Shown piece by piece: positions 25,208 through 34,620 of a stretch of 64,000 nt of DNA. The notes below the pieces were generated by a model, which saw only the letters and a list, made by a program, of their open reading frames with translations, was not told the DNA's origin and made no database searches. Location: the NCBI RefSeq assembly GCF_007992455.1, contig NZ_BKAH01000006.1, positions 62,001 through 126,000 on the forward strand, given 5' to 3'. Each line of letters opens with the position of its first letter. Positions within the stretch are counted from its first letter, which is position 1. This stretch comes from Microbacterium saccharophilum (lineage in GTDB: Bacteria > Actinomycetota > Actinomycetes > Actinomycetales > Microbacteriaceae). The position numbers and the translations under genes were made by a program.

Positions 25208-25399
25208 ATGAGCGAGCACGCGAACCATGACGAGAAGGCGGCGGCGGGCGGGCTGGACGAGCACGGCACGCCGACCGCCGACGAGCACGGCACGCCGACG
25301 GTCGACGACGCGGTGCGCGAGGAGATGGACGGCGGCGCGCTGGCCGAGCCGGACGTCGACCTCGACGAGCCGCCGAGGCGCGCGGACGACGACGCGTGA
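25208..25399 (+). CDS. Small acidic hypothetical protein
   Basis: The 63-residue, strongly acidic protein has the internal repeat DEHGTPTADEHGTPTVDD (two DEHGTPT units) and an acidic tail. It is probably unstructured. AGAGGA precedes the ATG at 25208. The stop overlaps the GTG of the aldo-keto reductase (GTGA), so the two are made together. It is not a family I recognise. Confidence 0.7.
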   Translation: MSEHANHDEKAAAGGLDEHGTPTADEHGTPTVDDAVREEMDGGALAEPDVDLDEPPRRADDDA

Positions 25400-26274
25400 A
25401 CGCGGTCGCCACCACGCCGGTCACGCTCGGCGCCTCGTCGCTCGGGACCCGTCCGGGCGCGTCCGAACTGGCCGGCGCGCTGCTCGCCTCGCCGCTGGGC
25501 AACGTCGACACGAGCAACAACTACGCCGGCGGCCGCAGCGAGACCGCCCTCGGCGAGGCCATCCGCCGCGCGGGCGGCCTGCCGGCCGGGAAGCTGGTCT
25601 TTTCGAAGGCGGACAGCGACGGCGACACCGGCGTCTTCGACGGCGACCGCGTCCGGCGCTCGCTCGAGGAGTCGCTCGGGCGCCTCGGGCTCGACAGCCT
25701 GCCGCTCTATCAGCTGCACGACCCGTACACGATCGGGTTCGACGAGGCCATGGCGCCCGGCGGTGCCGTGCCCGCGCTGCTCGCCCTCCGGGACCAGGGG
25801 GTCATCGGGGCCATCGGCATCGCGTCCGGGACGATGGCGCAAGTGCACGAGTACGTCGAGACCGGCCTCTTCGACGTCGTCCTCTCGCACAACCGCTTCA
25901 CCCTCGTCGACCGCTCGGCCGAGCCCACGTTCACGCGTGCCCGTGAACTCGGGATGACGGTCTTCACTGCGGCCCCGTTCGGCGGAGGGACGCTCGCGAA
26001 CGGATCCGGCACGTACGGCTACCATCCGATGCCGGCCGATTTCGCGGCGCACGTCGACCGCGTGCGCAGCCTCGCGCGGGAGTGGTCGGTCGACCTGGCC
26101 GCTGCGGCGCTCCAGTTCTCGCTGCGGCATCCGCTCGTGGACACCACCGTCGTGGGCGTCAGCTCACTCGAACGGCTCAACGCCCTGCCGGGGCTGATCG
26201 GCGCCCCCGTTCCGGACGGCTTCTTCGCGGCGATCGAGCAGCTCGGACCACCGCCGGCCAGCGGCAACGACTGA
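25396..26274 (+). CDS. Aldo/keto reductase, D-threo-aldose dehydrogenase-like
   Basis: The 292-residue protein opens LGASSLGTRPGASELAGALL. It has the AKR catalytic Asp/Tyr in VDTSNNYAGGRSE, Lys in VFSKAD and a His in QLHDP. The glycine-rich opening and NNYAGGRSE are like D-threo-aldose (L-fucose) 1-dehydrogenases. The GTG start at 25396 overlaps the acidic-protein stop. The substrate is a sugar or aldehyde by family, not proven here. Confidence 0.85.
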   Translation: MNAVATTPVTLGASSLGTRPGASELAGALLASPLGNVDTSNNYAGGRSETALGEAIRRAGGLPAGKLVFSKADSDGDTGVFDGDRVRRSLEESLGRLGLDSLPLYQLHDPYTIGFDEAMAPGGAVPALLALRDQGVIGAIGIASGTMAQVHEYVETGLFDVVLSHNRFTLVDRSAEPTFTRARELGMTVFTAAPFGGGTLANGSGTYGYHPMPADFAAHVDRVRSLAREWSVDLAAAALQFSLRHPLVDTTVVGVSSLERLNALPGLIGAPVPDGFFAAIEQLGPPPASGND

Positions 26275-26384
26275 GCCGGGAGCCCCGACGCGCCGGTGTC
26301 GGGGCCCCGTGCGACGCTCCCCGTAGACACGCGCCGATCGCTCTGCGAAGCTATCGGGTCGGATCCACACGCTCGGAGATCTCG

Positions 26385-28112
26385 TTGCTCGGCAAAATCC
26401 TCGTCAAATACCTCGCGCAGTACCGTTGGCTGCTGCTCGGCGTCCTGGCCTTCCAGTTCGCGGCGGCGGTCGCCTCGCTGTACCTGCCCCGCCTCAACGC
26501 CGACATCATCGACAAGGGCGTCGCCCAGGGCGACACCGGCTACATCTGGTCCACGGGCCTGCTCATGCTCGTGATCTCGCTCGGCCAGATCACGGCATCC
26601 GTCATCGCGACCTACTTCGCCGCGCGCGCCGCGATGGCGGCGGGCCGTGACATCCGCCGGGACGTCTACGAGAAGGTCAGCGGATTCTCCGAGCGCGAGG
26701 TGTCGCGCTTCGGGCCGGGCTCGCTCATCACGCGCAACACCAACGACGTCCAGCAGGTGCAGATGCTCGCGATGATGGGCGCGACGATGCTCGTCACGGC
26801 GCCGCTCCTCGCGATCGGCGGCGTCATCATGGCCCTGCAGCAGGACGTCGGCCTCAGCTGGCTCATCGCCGTGTCGGTGCCGCTGCTGCTCGCCTTCGTC
26901 CTTCTCATCATCAGCCGCATGGTGCCCCTGTTCCGCAGCTTCCAGGAGAAGCTCGACGCCGTGAACCGCGTCATGCGCGAGCAGCTCACGGGCGTGCGCG
27001 TCGTGCGCGCGTTCGTCCGCGAGCGCATCGAGGAGGAGCGCTTCGCCGTCGCGAACACCGACATCATGGTCGTCGGCCGCAAGGTCGGGTCGCTCTTCGT
27101 CCTGCTGTTCCCCGTCGCGATGCTCGTCCTGAACGTGACCGTCATCGGGGTCATCTGGTTCGGTGCGATCCAGGTGGATGCCGGAAACGTCGAGATCGGG
27201 ACGCTGTTCGCCTTCATGCAGTACGTCGCCCAGATCCTCATGGGCGTGCTCATGGCGAGCTTCATGACGATCATGATCCCGCGCGCCGCCGTGTCGGCCG
27301 AGCGCATCGGCGAGGTCCTCGCGAGCGATTCCACCCTCACCCGGTCGGAGAACCCGGTCACCGCGTTCCCCGCGCCGGGCACGGTCGCCTTCGCGGACGC
27401 GGAGTTCACCTACCCGGGCGCCGACGCCCCCGTGCTGCAGGGCATCACGTTCGAGGCCCGGCGGGGGGAGACCGTCGCGGTCGTGGGGTCCACGGGTTCC
27501 GGGAAGACCACGCTCATCTCCCTCATCCCGCGCCTGTTCGACGTGACCGGCGGCGCCGTGCGCGTCGGCGGCGTCGACGTGCGCGAGGCCGACCTCGACC
27601 GACTGTAGAAGGGCATCGGCCTGGTGCCGCAGCGGCCCTTCCTCTTCTCCGGCACCGTCGCCTCCAATCTGAGGTTCGGGCGCGAGGAGGCGACCGACGA
27701 AGAGCTCTGGCAGGCGCTGGAGATCGCACAGGGGCGGGACTTCGTCGAGGAGATGGAGGGGCGGCTCGACGCGCGCATCGCGCAGGGCGGAACGAACGTG
27801 TCGGGCGGCCAGCGCCAGCGCCTCGCGATCGCGCGCGCCATCATCCATCAGCCCGACATCCTCGTCTTCGACGACTCGTTCTCCGCCCTCGACCTCGCCA
27901 CCGACGCGCGGCTGCGGCAGGCCCTGTGGCGCGAGCTGCCCGAGGTGACCAAGATCGTCGTGGCCCAGCGCGTGTCGACCATCACCGACGCCGACCGCAT
28001 CGTCGTGCTGGAGGACGGCCGGATGGTCGGCGTCGGGACGCATGAGGAGCTGCTGGAGTCCAGCGACACCTACCGGGAGATCGTCGAGTCGCAGCTGGGG
28101 GTGGAGGCGTGA
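26385..28112 (+). pseudogene. ABC exporter subunit interrupted by in-frame amber codon
   Basis: The full frame would give 575 residues: six-helix exporter domain (about 1-315) and an ATPase domain with Walker A GSTGSGKTT, signature VSGGQRQR and D-loop region VFDDSFSALD. A TAG at 27606-27608 sits between Walker A and the Q-loop (IGLVPQRPF), where relatives have Trp in a DLDRLW-type stretch, so TGG to TAG is the simplest change. The stopped product has 407 residues and no Walker B. The TTG start at 26385 has GGAG 6 bp upstream. The frame is otherwise intact, so the lesion is recent or a sequencing error. Confidence 0.85.
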
Positions 28113-30127
28113 GCGCCACGGAGAACCTGACCGAGGAGGAGCGCCGCGACCTCGAGCTGGCCGAGCAGGCCCGACTGAACTCCGGCGACTGGGACAGCGT
28201 CGCGCCCGGCAAGGCCGCGAACTTCGGTCAGAGCTTCAGCCGCCTGATCGGGCTGCTCAAACCCCACGCCGCCGCATTCGTGTTCGTGTCGATCCTGGGC
28301 GCCGTCGGGGTCGTCCTGGCCGTCATCGCGCCGAAGATCCTCGGTGAGGCCACGAACCTCATCTTCGAGGGCGTCGCCTCGAACGCGCTCGCCGCCCAGT
28401 TCCCCGCCGGCACGTCGCAGGAGGTCGTCGTCGACGCGCTGCGCAGCGCCGGTCAGACCGACATGGCGAACATGATCGCGGCGATGGGCGACTTCACCGT
28501 CGGCGCGGGCGTCGACTTCGAGGCCCTGCGGATGGTGATCGTCGCCGTCCTCGCCATCTACGTGGTCTCGTCGATCCTCAGCTGGATCCAGGGCTACGTC
28601 ATCAACGTGATCATGGTCCGCACGATGTGGCGCCTGCGCGAGTCGGTCGAGACGAAGATCAACCGCCTCCCGCTGTCCTACTTCGACAGGGTGCAGCGCG
28701 GCGAGCTCATCTCCCGCGTCACCAACGACATCGACAACATCACCCAGACGATGCAGCAGTCGCTCTCCGGCGTCGTCACCTCGGTGCTCACCGTCGTCGG
28801 CGTGCTCATCATGATGTTCTCCATCTCGTGGCAGCTGGCCCTCGTCGCGCTCGTGTCGCTGCCGTTCATGGCCGTGATCTTCGGCGTCATCGGTCCGCGG
28901 TCGCAGAAGGCCTTCGGCACCCAGTGGCAGAAGGTCGGGCGGCTCAACGCCCGCGTGGAGGAGTCGTTCTCCGGGCACGCCCTCGTGAAGGTGTTCGGTC
29001 GTGAGATCGATTCGCGGGAGAAGTTCCAGGTCGAGAACGAGGAGCTGTACGAGGCGGCGTTCAAGGCGCAGTTCCTCTCCGGCATCATCATGCCCGGCAT
29101 GATGTTCATCGGGAACCTCACCTATGTGGGCATCGCCGTGCTGGGCGGTCTCATGGTCGCGACCGGGCAGCTGACGCTCGGCTCCGTGCAGGCCTTCATC
29201 CAGTACTCGCAGCAGTTCACGCAGCCGCTGTCGCAGCTGGGCGGCATGGCGGCGGTCATCCAGTCCGGCACGGCGTCGGCCGAGCGTGTGTTCGAGCTGC
29301 TGGACGCGGACGAGCAGGAGCCGGATGCGAGCGACGCACCCGCCCCCGTCGACGGCGAGGGCGTCATCGAGTTCGAGAACGTCTCGTTCTCGTACAGCCC
29401 GGAGCACCCGCTCATCTCGGACCTGTCCTTCCGGGTCGAGCCGGGGCAGACGGTCGCCATCGTCGGACCGACCGGCGCCGGCAAGACGACGCTCGTGAAC
29501 CTCATCATGCGGTTCTACGAGCTGGACGGCGGTCGCATTCTGCTCGACGGGCAGGACATCGCCGAGCTCACCCGCGACGACGTGCGCGCCCGCACCGGCA
29601 TGGTGCTGCAGGACCCGTGGCTGTTCGCCGGCACCATCCGGGAGAACATCCGGTACGGCCGCGAGTCGGCGACCGATCAGGAGATCGTGGATGCCGCGAC
29701 CGCGACGCGCGTCGACCGGTTCGTGCACTCGCTCCCGGACGGCTACGACACGGTCCTCGACGAGGAGGCGTCCAACGTCTCGGCCGGGGAGAAGCAGCTC
29801 ATCACGATCGCCCGCGCCTTCGTGGCCCAGCCGTCGGTCCTGATCCTCGACGAGGCGACCTCCTCCGTCGACACCCGCACCGAGCTCCTGCTGCAGCACG
29901 CCATGGCGGCGCTCCGCGAGGGCCGCACGTCGTTCGTGATCGCGCACCGGCTCTCCACGATCCGCGACGCCGACCTCATCCTCGTGATGGAGCACGGCGA
30001 CATCGTCGAGAAGGGCACGCACGAGGAGCTCATCGCCGCCGAGGGTGCGTACTGGCGGCTGTATCGCGCCCAGTTCGAGCATGCGGCGACCGACCTCGCG
30101 GAGGACCCTGCGCCGACCGAGGCCTGA
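28109..30127 (+). CDS. ABC exporter ATP-binding/permease protein
   Basis: The 672-residue half transporter has an N-terminal cytoplasmic extension, six membrane helices with a long insert after helix 1 (residues about 90-135), and an ATPase with Walker A GPTGAGKTT, signature VSAGEKQL and Walker B VLILDEAT. The GTG overlaps the stop of the preceding subunit, so the two are built to form a heterodimer. Such pairs export drugs or lipids. With its partner truncated, the transporter may be inactive unless the protein works as a homodimer. Confidence 0.93.
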   Translation: MSATENLTEEERRDLELAEQARLNSGDWDSVAPGKAANFGQSFSRLIGLLKPHAAAFVFVSILGAVGVVLAVIAPKILGEATNLIFEGVASNALAAQFPAGTSQEVVVDALRSAGQTDMANMIAAMGDFTVGAGVDFEALRMVIVAVLAIYVVSSILSWIQGYVINVIMVRTMWRLRESVETKINRLPLSYFDRVQRGELISRVTNDIDNITQTMQQSLSGVVTSVLTVVGVLIMMFSISWQLALVALVSLPFMAVIFGVIGPRSQKAFGTQWQKVGRLNARVEESFSGHALVKVFGREIDSREKFQVENEELYEAAFKAQFLSGIIMPGMMFIGNLTYVGIAVLGGLMVATGQLTLGSVQAFIQYSQQFTQPLSQLGGMAAVIQSGTASAERVFELLDADEQEPDASDAPAPVDGEGVIEFENVSFSYSPEHPLISDLSFRVEPGQTVAIVGPTGAGKTTLVNLIMRFYELDGGRILLDGQDIAELTRDDVRARTGMVLQDPWLFAGTIRENIRYGRESATDQEIVDAATATRVDRFVHSLPDGYDTVLDEEASNVSAGEKQLITIARAFVAQPSVLILDEATSSVDTRTELLLQHAMAALREGRTSFVIAHRLSTIRDADLILVMEHGDIVEKGTHEELIAAEGAYWRLYRAQFEHAATDLAEDPAPTEA

Positions 30128-30131
30128 GCGC

Positions 30132-30857
30132 TCATCCCCCGAGGAACCGGCGCAGCGTCAGGGCGTTGCGGACGGCGTGGCCGTGTCCGTCGTTGTTGAA
30201 ATACGCCCAGACGTCGTGCCCGTTCGACGTCCACTCCCGGATGCGGTCGGCCCACCACCCGAGGTCGTCGTCGGAGTACGAGCCCTCGTACAGCCGGTCG
30301 TGGCTGGGCCCGTGGAACCGGAGGTACACGGTGCGGGCGGTCGCACGCAGGATGCACTCGATGTGCGCGCCGCTCACGACGCAGTACGCCGTGCCGTGCC
30401 GCTCCAGCAGGGCGAACACGGCCTCGTCGTTCCACGTCGGGTGACGCAGCTCGACCGCCGTCGTCATCCCGTCCGGCACGCGTGCCAGGAAGTAGTCCAG
30501 TCGGTCATCGTCGCGCTGCATGTCGGGCGGGAGCTGCACGATCATGCAGCCCGCCCGGTCGCCGAGCGCCCGCCACCCCCGCGTCATGCGCTCGAGCCAC
30601 ACCTCCGGATCGTAGAGGCGCTTTCCGTGTGTCAGGCCGCGGGGAGCCTTCACGGTCATCGCGAAGCCGGGCGGGAGCCGCTCACGCCACGCCGCGAACC
30701 GTGCATCGGGCGGCCAGCGGTAGAAGCTCGCGTTCAGCTCGACGGTGTCGAAGGCCTCGACATACCGCGCGAGGCGCTGCCCGGCCGGCGTCCCCGGCGG
30801 GTAGAGGACGTCCGTCCAGTGGTCGTAACTCCAGCCCGAGGTGCCGACCCGGATCAC
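30132..30857 (-). CDS. DUF72 (YecE-like) protein
   Basis: The 241-residue protein has the DUF72 signature: VGTSGWSYDHW at the start, TVELNASFYRWP, AVELRHPTW and DVWAYFNNDGHGHAVRNA at the end. The fold is a TIM barrel of unknown activity. It ends a four-gene minus-strand run behind the alcohol dehydrogenase, 13 bp downstream of the preceding gene. It is convergent with the exporter gene, the two stops being 4 bp apart. Confidence 0.92.
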   Translation of the reverse strand: MIRVGTSGWSYDHWTDVLYPPGTPAGQRLARYVEAFDTVELNASFYRWPPDARFAAWRERLPPGFAMTVKAPRGLTHGKRLYDPEVWLERMTRGWRALGDRAGCMIVQLPPDMQRDDDRLDYFLARVPDGMTTAVELRHPTWNDEAVFALLERHGTAYCVVSGAHIECILRATARTVYLRFHGPSHDRLYEGSYSDDDLGWWADRIREWTSNGHDVWAYFNNDGHGHAVRNALTLRRFLGG

Positions 30858-30870
30858 GCCGACCCGCCGT

Positions 30871-31218
30871 TCACTCCGCGTCGATGAGCTCGAGGAGCGC
30901 GCGCAGCTCGTCGCGGATCTCGGTGTGGTCGTGCTGCCCCGCCCGGCTCTCGCCCGAGATCACGCCGGAGCGGTGCACCTTGCGGAAGTCGCCGAACGGG
31001 AACGAGTACGCGCCCTTGGTCTCCCGGTTCTGCTCCTTGTCGATCCCGAGATGCCAGTGCGAGAACTCCGTCCACCCGTGCTCCTCGATGAAGCTGTTCT
31101 CCTCGTCGGCGGTGGGGGCGGCTTCCGACCAGGCGTCGCGGTCGTCCCGGACGACCTCGCCGGCACGGATGAGCCTGCGGGCGTTCTCGACGGCGGGCCG
31201 GTTCACCTCGATGGCCAT
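30871..31218 (-). CDS. Conserved hypothetical protein (115 aa)
   Basis: The 115-residue soluble protein starts MAIEVNRPAVENARRLI and has conserved-looking motifs EENSFIEEHGW, WHLGID and YSFPFGDFRKVHRSGVI. The many Trp, His and Glu residues suggest an ordered small domain. GAGGAGG precedes the ATG, which overlaps the upstream stop (TGATG). Function is unknown; I remember near-identical proteins across actinobacteria but no assigned role. Confidence 0.8.
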   Translation of the reverse strand: MAIEVNRPAVENARRLIRAGEVVRDDRDAWSEAAPTADEENSFIEEHGWTEFSHWHLGIDKEQNRETKGAYSFPFGDFRKVHRSGVISGESRAGQHDHTEIRDELRALLELIDAE

Positions 31219-31793
31219 CAGCGACCTCCTCGCGACACCACGAGCGCGCGCCCGAATCGGAACAGGCCGACAGCGGCGAGGACCCACGGGCCCACGACCA
31301 GCACGGGATCCATCCACGCGTGCTTCAGATCGACCCGCCCGCGCCCGAATCTCGAGGCGATCGGGTGTCGTCCGCGCTCGCCGAGGACCCCGGACTGGGT
31401 GATCGGGTCGTCCGGGCGGCGTGAGGCGAGGGATGCCAGGTGCGCGCCCGCGGAGTCCACCCGGTCCGCCGCGACCAGCAGCAGCCAGTGCGCCGTCTGC
31501 CCTTCGCTGTAGCGCGCGTACGCGAGGCGGCGGATCCCGCCGGCCACGCCGTGCAGCGGCTGCGCGGTGCCGAAGACCGGTGTCAGCCGGGTGTGCTCGA
31601 CGGACTTCTCCCGCGGACCGAATCCGTGCTGCTGCTCGGGCAGGTCCCAGTGGGCGCCGGTGGCGATCCCGGGCTGCTCGCGAGGGAAGGCGGGGCGGTC
31701 GGCCGGGTCCAGGTCGGCGCCCCACCCCGGGATGCGGGCCCGCAGGGCCTCGGGGTCGTGCGGGCGGCCGGGCTTATCGGCGGTGTACGGCAT
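31218..31793 (-). CDS. Hypothetical protein with C-terminal membrane helix (191 aa)
   Basis: The 191-residue protein starts MPYTADKPGRPHD and has a long polar N-terminal region containing RIPGWGADLDPADRPAFPRE. A single C-terminal membrane helix (MDPVLVVGPWVLAAVGLFRF) makes it likely tail-anchored. AGGAGG precedes the ATG at 31793. It lies 16 bp from the alcohol dehydrogenase gene. The proline-rich entry motif is shared by stress-region proteins, but I cannot name a family. Confidence 0.75.
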   Translation of the reverse strand: MPYTADKPGRPHDPEALRARIPGWGADLDPADRPAFPREQPGIATGAHWDLPEQQHGFGPREKSVEHTRLTPVFGTAQPLHGVAGGIRRLAYARYSEGQTAHWLLLVAADRVDSAGAHLASLASRRPDDPITQSGVLGERGRHPIASRFGRGRVDLKHAWMDPVLVVGPWVLAAVGLFRFGRALVVSRGGR

Positions 31794-31809
31794 GTCGTCC
31801 TCCTTCGTC

Positions 31810-32955
31810 CTAGGCGACCGGGGTGATGATCGGCTTGATGATCCCGTCGAGCTTCGACGAGAAGACGTGGTAACCCTCCGCGATGTCATCCAGCGCGAAC
31901 CGGTGCGTGATCAGCTCGCGTGGCGCGATGCGGCCGGCGCGGATGTGCTCGAACAGTCGCGGCCACTGCCGCTTCACCGGCGCCTGATTCATGCGCAGTG
32001 TGAGGCCCTTGTTCATGGCATCGCCGAACTTCACGGCGCTGTAGAGGGGCCCGTAGGCGCCCATGACCGAGACGGTGCCGCCCTTGCGGACGGAGTCGAT
32101 GGCCCAGTTGAGCGCGACGGGCGACCCGCCCTGCAGTTTGAGCTTCGCGGAGGTGACGTGCTGGATGACGTGACCGTCCGCTTCCGCGCCGACGGCATCG
32201 ATCACCCGGTCTGCTCCGAGGCCGTCCGTCATCTTCTTGAGAGTCCGGACGACGTCGTCGACCTCCCCGAAGTGCAGGGTCTCCGCATACGCGAACTGCT
32301 CGGCCTTGCGCAGCCGGTAGTCGATGTGGTCGACGACGATCACCCGCCCCGCGCCCATCAGCCAGCAGGAGCGCGCCGCTGCGAGCCCGACCGGTCCGGC
32401 CCCGAACACGACGACGGTGTCGCCCTCGACGATGTCGGCGAGCTGGGCCCCGAAGTACCCGGTCGAGAACGCATCCGTCAGCAGCAGCGCATCCTCCGGG
32501 TGGATGTCGTCCGGGATCACGGTCGGTCCCACGTCGGCGAACGGGACGCGGACCAGCTCGGCCTGACCGCCGTCGTAGCCCCCCGTCGTGTGCGAGTAGC
32601 CGTAGATGCCGCCGATGGCGGTCGCGTTCGCGTTGACGTTGTGGCAGTTGGAGTACAGGCCCCGTGCGCAGAAGAAGCACGAGCCGCAGAAGATGTTGAA
32701 GGGCACCATCACGCGGTCGCCGACCCGCAGATTCTGCACGGACGCACCCACGGACTCGACCGTCCCGATGAACTCATGACCGAAGGTGTGCCCCACCCGG
32801 GTGTCGGGCATCATGCCGTGGTACAGGTGCAGGTCCGAGCCGCAGATCGCGGCGAGCTCGACCCGCACGATCGCATCGTTGGGATGCTGGAGACGGGGCT
32901 CCGGCTTGCTGTCCACGCGGATCTTGTACGGCCCCCGATACGTCATCGCTTTCAT
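31810..32955 (-). CDS. Zinc-dependent alcohol dehydrogenase
   Basis: The 381-residue medium-chain dehydrogenase has catalytic-zinc ligands in ICGSDLH (Cys38) and GHEFIG, the structural zinc cluster CGSCFFCARGLYSNC, and the NAD motif VVFGAGPVGLAAARSC. The closest type is the glutathione-independent formaldehyde dehydrogenase/threonine-dehydrogenase-like group. It is the first gene of an operon with two hypotheticals and DUF72, led by a CAACCC-class promoter, suggesting an aldehyde or stress role. Confidence 0.92.
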   Translation of the reverse strand: MKAMTYRGPYKIRVDSKPEPRLQHPNDAIVRVELAAICGSDLHLYHGMMPDTRVGHTFGHEFIGTVESVGASVQNLRVGDRVMVPFNIFCGSCFFCARGLYSNCHNVNANATAIGGIYGYSHTTGGYDGGQAELVRVPFADVGPTVIPDDIHPEDALLLTDAFSTGYFGAQLADIVEGDTVVVFGAGPVGLAAARSCWLMGAGRVIVVDHIDYRLRKAEQFAYAETLHFGEVDDVVRTLKKMTDGLGADRVIDAVGAEADGHVIQHVTSAKLKLQGGSPVALNWAIDSVRKGGTVSVMGAYGPLYSAVKFGDAMNKGLTLRMNQAPVKRQWPRLFEHIRAGRIAPRELITHRFALDDIAEGYHVFSSKLDGIIKPIITPVA

Positions 32956-32962
32956 GCCTCCG

Positions 32963-32999
32963 GTTCTAAACGCGACCCGTCGTGGGCGCAGGGGGGTTG
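32963..32999 (-). promoter_or_regulatory. CAA(G/C)CC-class promoter of alcohol dehydrogenase operon
   Basis: In gene direction: CAACCC (32999-32994), 25 bp, TAGAAC (32968-32963), then CGGAGGC and the ATG at 32955. TAGAAC is the only one of the eleven -10 boxes lacking the final T. The upstream position has TT instead of TA. Confidence 0.55.
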
Positions 33000-33058
33000 C
33001 ATCTCGCGCCGCGGTGTGGAAACGGACCGGCCCACGGACACAGGGATGCCCACGACGT

Positions 33059-33095
33059 CAAGCCCTTCGCGGTTTTCCGCTCGGTGTCTCAGGCT
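33059..33095 (+). promoter_or_regulatory. CAA(G/C)CC-class promoter of APC permease gene
   Basis: CAAGCC (33059-33064), 25 bp, CAGGCT (33090-33095), about 53 bp before the APC start. It is back to back with the alcohol dehydrogenase promoter. There is no TA at the usual upstream position. Confidence 0.5.
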
Positions 33096-33148
33096 GTTCG
33101 TCAGACTTGCTCTCCGGCTGTGCACGGCAGAGCAGAAAGGGACATGGC

Positions 33149-34498
33149 ATGACCGTCGACACGGAACCGACGACGAAGCTGCACCGCGGCATCACCGGAC
33201 CGCTGCTGTTCTTCTTCGTCCTCGGCGATGTGCTCGGCGCCGGCATCTACGCGCTCATGGGGGTGCTCGCCGAGCGGGTGGGCGGGATGCTGTGGGCGCC
33301 GTTGCTGCTCGCGCTCGCCCTCGCGATGCTCACGGCGGGGTCGTACGCGGAGCTCGTCACGAAGTATCCGCGCGCCGGCGGCGCCGCCGTCTTCGCGGAG
33401 CGGGCGTTCCGGATGCCGCTCGTCTCCTTCCTGGTCGGGTTCAGCATGCTGGCCGCCGGGGTCGTCAGCGCCGCCGGTCTGAGCCTCGCGTTCGCCGGGG
33501 AGTACTTCCAGACGTTCCTCCAGCTGCCGGTGATCCCCGTCGCGCTCGTCTTCCTCGCCGTCGTCGCGGCGCTCAACGCCCGCGGCATCCGCGAATCGAT
33601 GGCGGCGAACGTCGTCATGACGGTGATCGAGGTGAGCGGGCTCGTCATCGTCATCGCCGTCGTGGGCCTCATGCTCGCCGGGGGCGGCGGCGACGTCGCC
33701 CGTGTCACAGCCCTGCCGGACGGCGCCGGCGCGGCGACCTCCGTGCTCGCCGGCGCCATCATCGCCTACTACTCCTTCGTCGGGTTCGAGACGTCCGCGA
33801 ACGTGATCGAGGAGGTGAAGAATCCGTCCCGCTCCTACCCGTGGGCGCTCTTCGGCGCCCTCCTGACGGCGGGTGTCGTCTACGTCCTCGTCGGGCTCGC
33901 GAGCGCGATCGCGCTCCCCGCCGCCGAGCTCTCCGAGTCCACCGGTCCGCTGCTGGCCGTCGTGGAGGCCAGCGGCGTCGCCGTGCCGTCCTGGCTGTTC
34001 AGCCTCATCGCGCTCATCGCCGTGGCCAACGGCGCTCTCCTGACGATGATCATGGCGAGCCGTCTGGCCTACGGCATGTCCGAGCAGGGGCTGCTGCCGT
34101 CGGCCTTGTCCCGGGTGCTCCCGAAACGCCGGACCCCGTGGGTCGCGATCCTCGCGACGACCGTGATCGCGATGCTCCTCACCCTCGTCGGCGACCTCGC
34201 CACCCTCGCCGAGACCGTGGTGCTCCTGCTGCTGTTCGTCTTCCTGAGCGCGAACGTGTCGGTCCTCGTCCTGCGGCGGGATGCTGTGGAGCACGAGCAC
34301 TTCCGGGTGTGGACGGTCATCCCGTATCTCGGCATCGCGTCCTGCGTCCTCCTGCTCACGCAGCAGCGGCCGATCGTCTGGCTGTTCGCCGCGGCGCTTC
34401 TCGTCGTCGGCGTCATCCTGTACTTCGCGACCCGGTGGGGGAGGCGCCGCGGCGCGCGCTCCGCGGACCCGGAGCGGGGTCCCCTCGTCCGGTCCTGA
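33149..34498 (+). CDS. APC-family amino acid permease
   Basis: The 449-residue protein has 12 predicted membrane helices. The first helix carries GDVLGAGIYALMG, the unwound substrate site of APC transporters, and helix 6 carries YYSFVGFETSANVIEEVKNPSR, a hallmark of the family. AGAAAGG lies 8 bp before the ATG at 33149; the upstream in-frame starts are discarded. The transported amino acid is unknown. Confidence 0.9.
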   Translation: MTVDTEPTTKLHRGITGPLLFFFVLGDVLGAGIYALMGVLAERVGGMLWAPLLLALALAMLTAGSYAELVTKYPRAGGAAVFAERAFRMPLVSFLVGFSMLAAGVVSAAGLSLAFAGEYFQTFLQLPVIPVALVFLAVVAALNARGIRESMAANVVMTVIEVSGLVIVIAVVGLMLAGGGGDVARVTALPDGAGAATSVLAGAIIAYYSFVGFETSANVIEEVKNPSRSYPWALFGALLTAGVVYVLVGLASAIALPAAELSESTGPLLAVVEASGVAVPSWLFSLIALIAVANGALLTMIMASRLAYGMSEQGLLPSALSRVLPKRRTPWVAILATTVIAMLLTLVGDLATLAETVVLLLLFVFLSANVSVLVLRRDAVEHEHFRVWTVIPYLGIASCVLLLTQQRPIVWLFAAALLVVGVILYFATRWGRRRGARSADPERGPLVRS

Positions 34499-34532
34499 CG
34501 CACCGCCGACTACTCGCGCGATCGTGGACTGT

Positions 34533-34569
34533 CAAGCCCCTCCGGCGCGTTCCGCCCCCGCCCTATCTT
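34533..34569 (+). promoter_or_regulatory. CAA(G/C)CC-class promoter of sugar ABC operon
   Basis: CAAGCC (34533-34538), 25 bp, TATCTT (34564-34569). TA lies 20 bp upstream of CAA. The coding start is 51 bp beyond the -10 box. Confidence 0.65.
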
Positions 34570-34620
34570 CTCGCCACCGCCCACTGCCGGGCGCGCAGGG
34601 AACACATCGCAGGGGGCATC

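Noticed and set aside
30125..30134. Short palindromes at tail-to-tail stops (also 50329-50336, 51287-51296, near 43995)
   Set aside because: TGA on one strand and TCA from the other automatically make a small palindrome, so they are not evidence of a signal. Only 40424-40450 and 38293-38334 are long enough to count.
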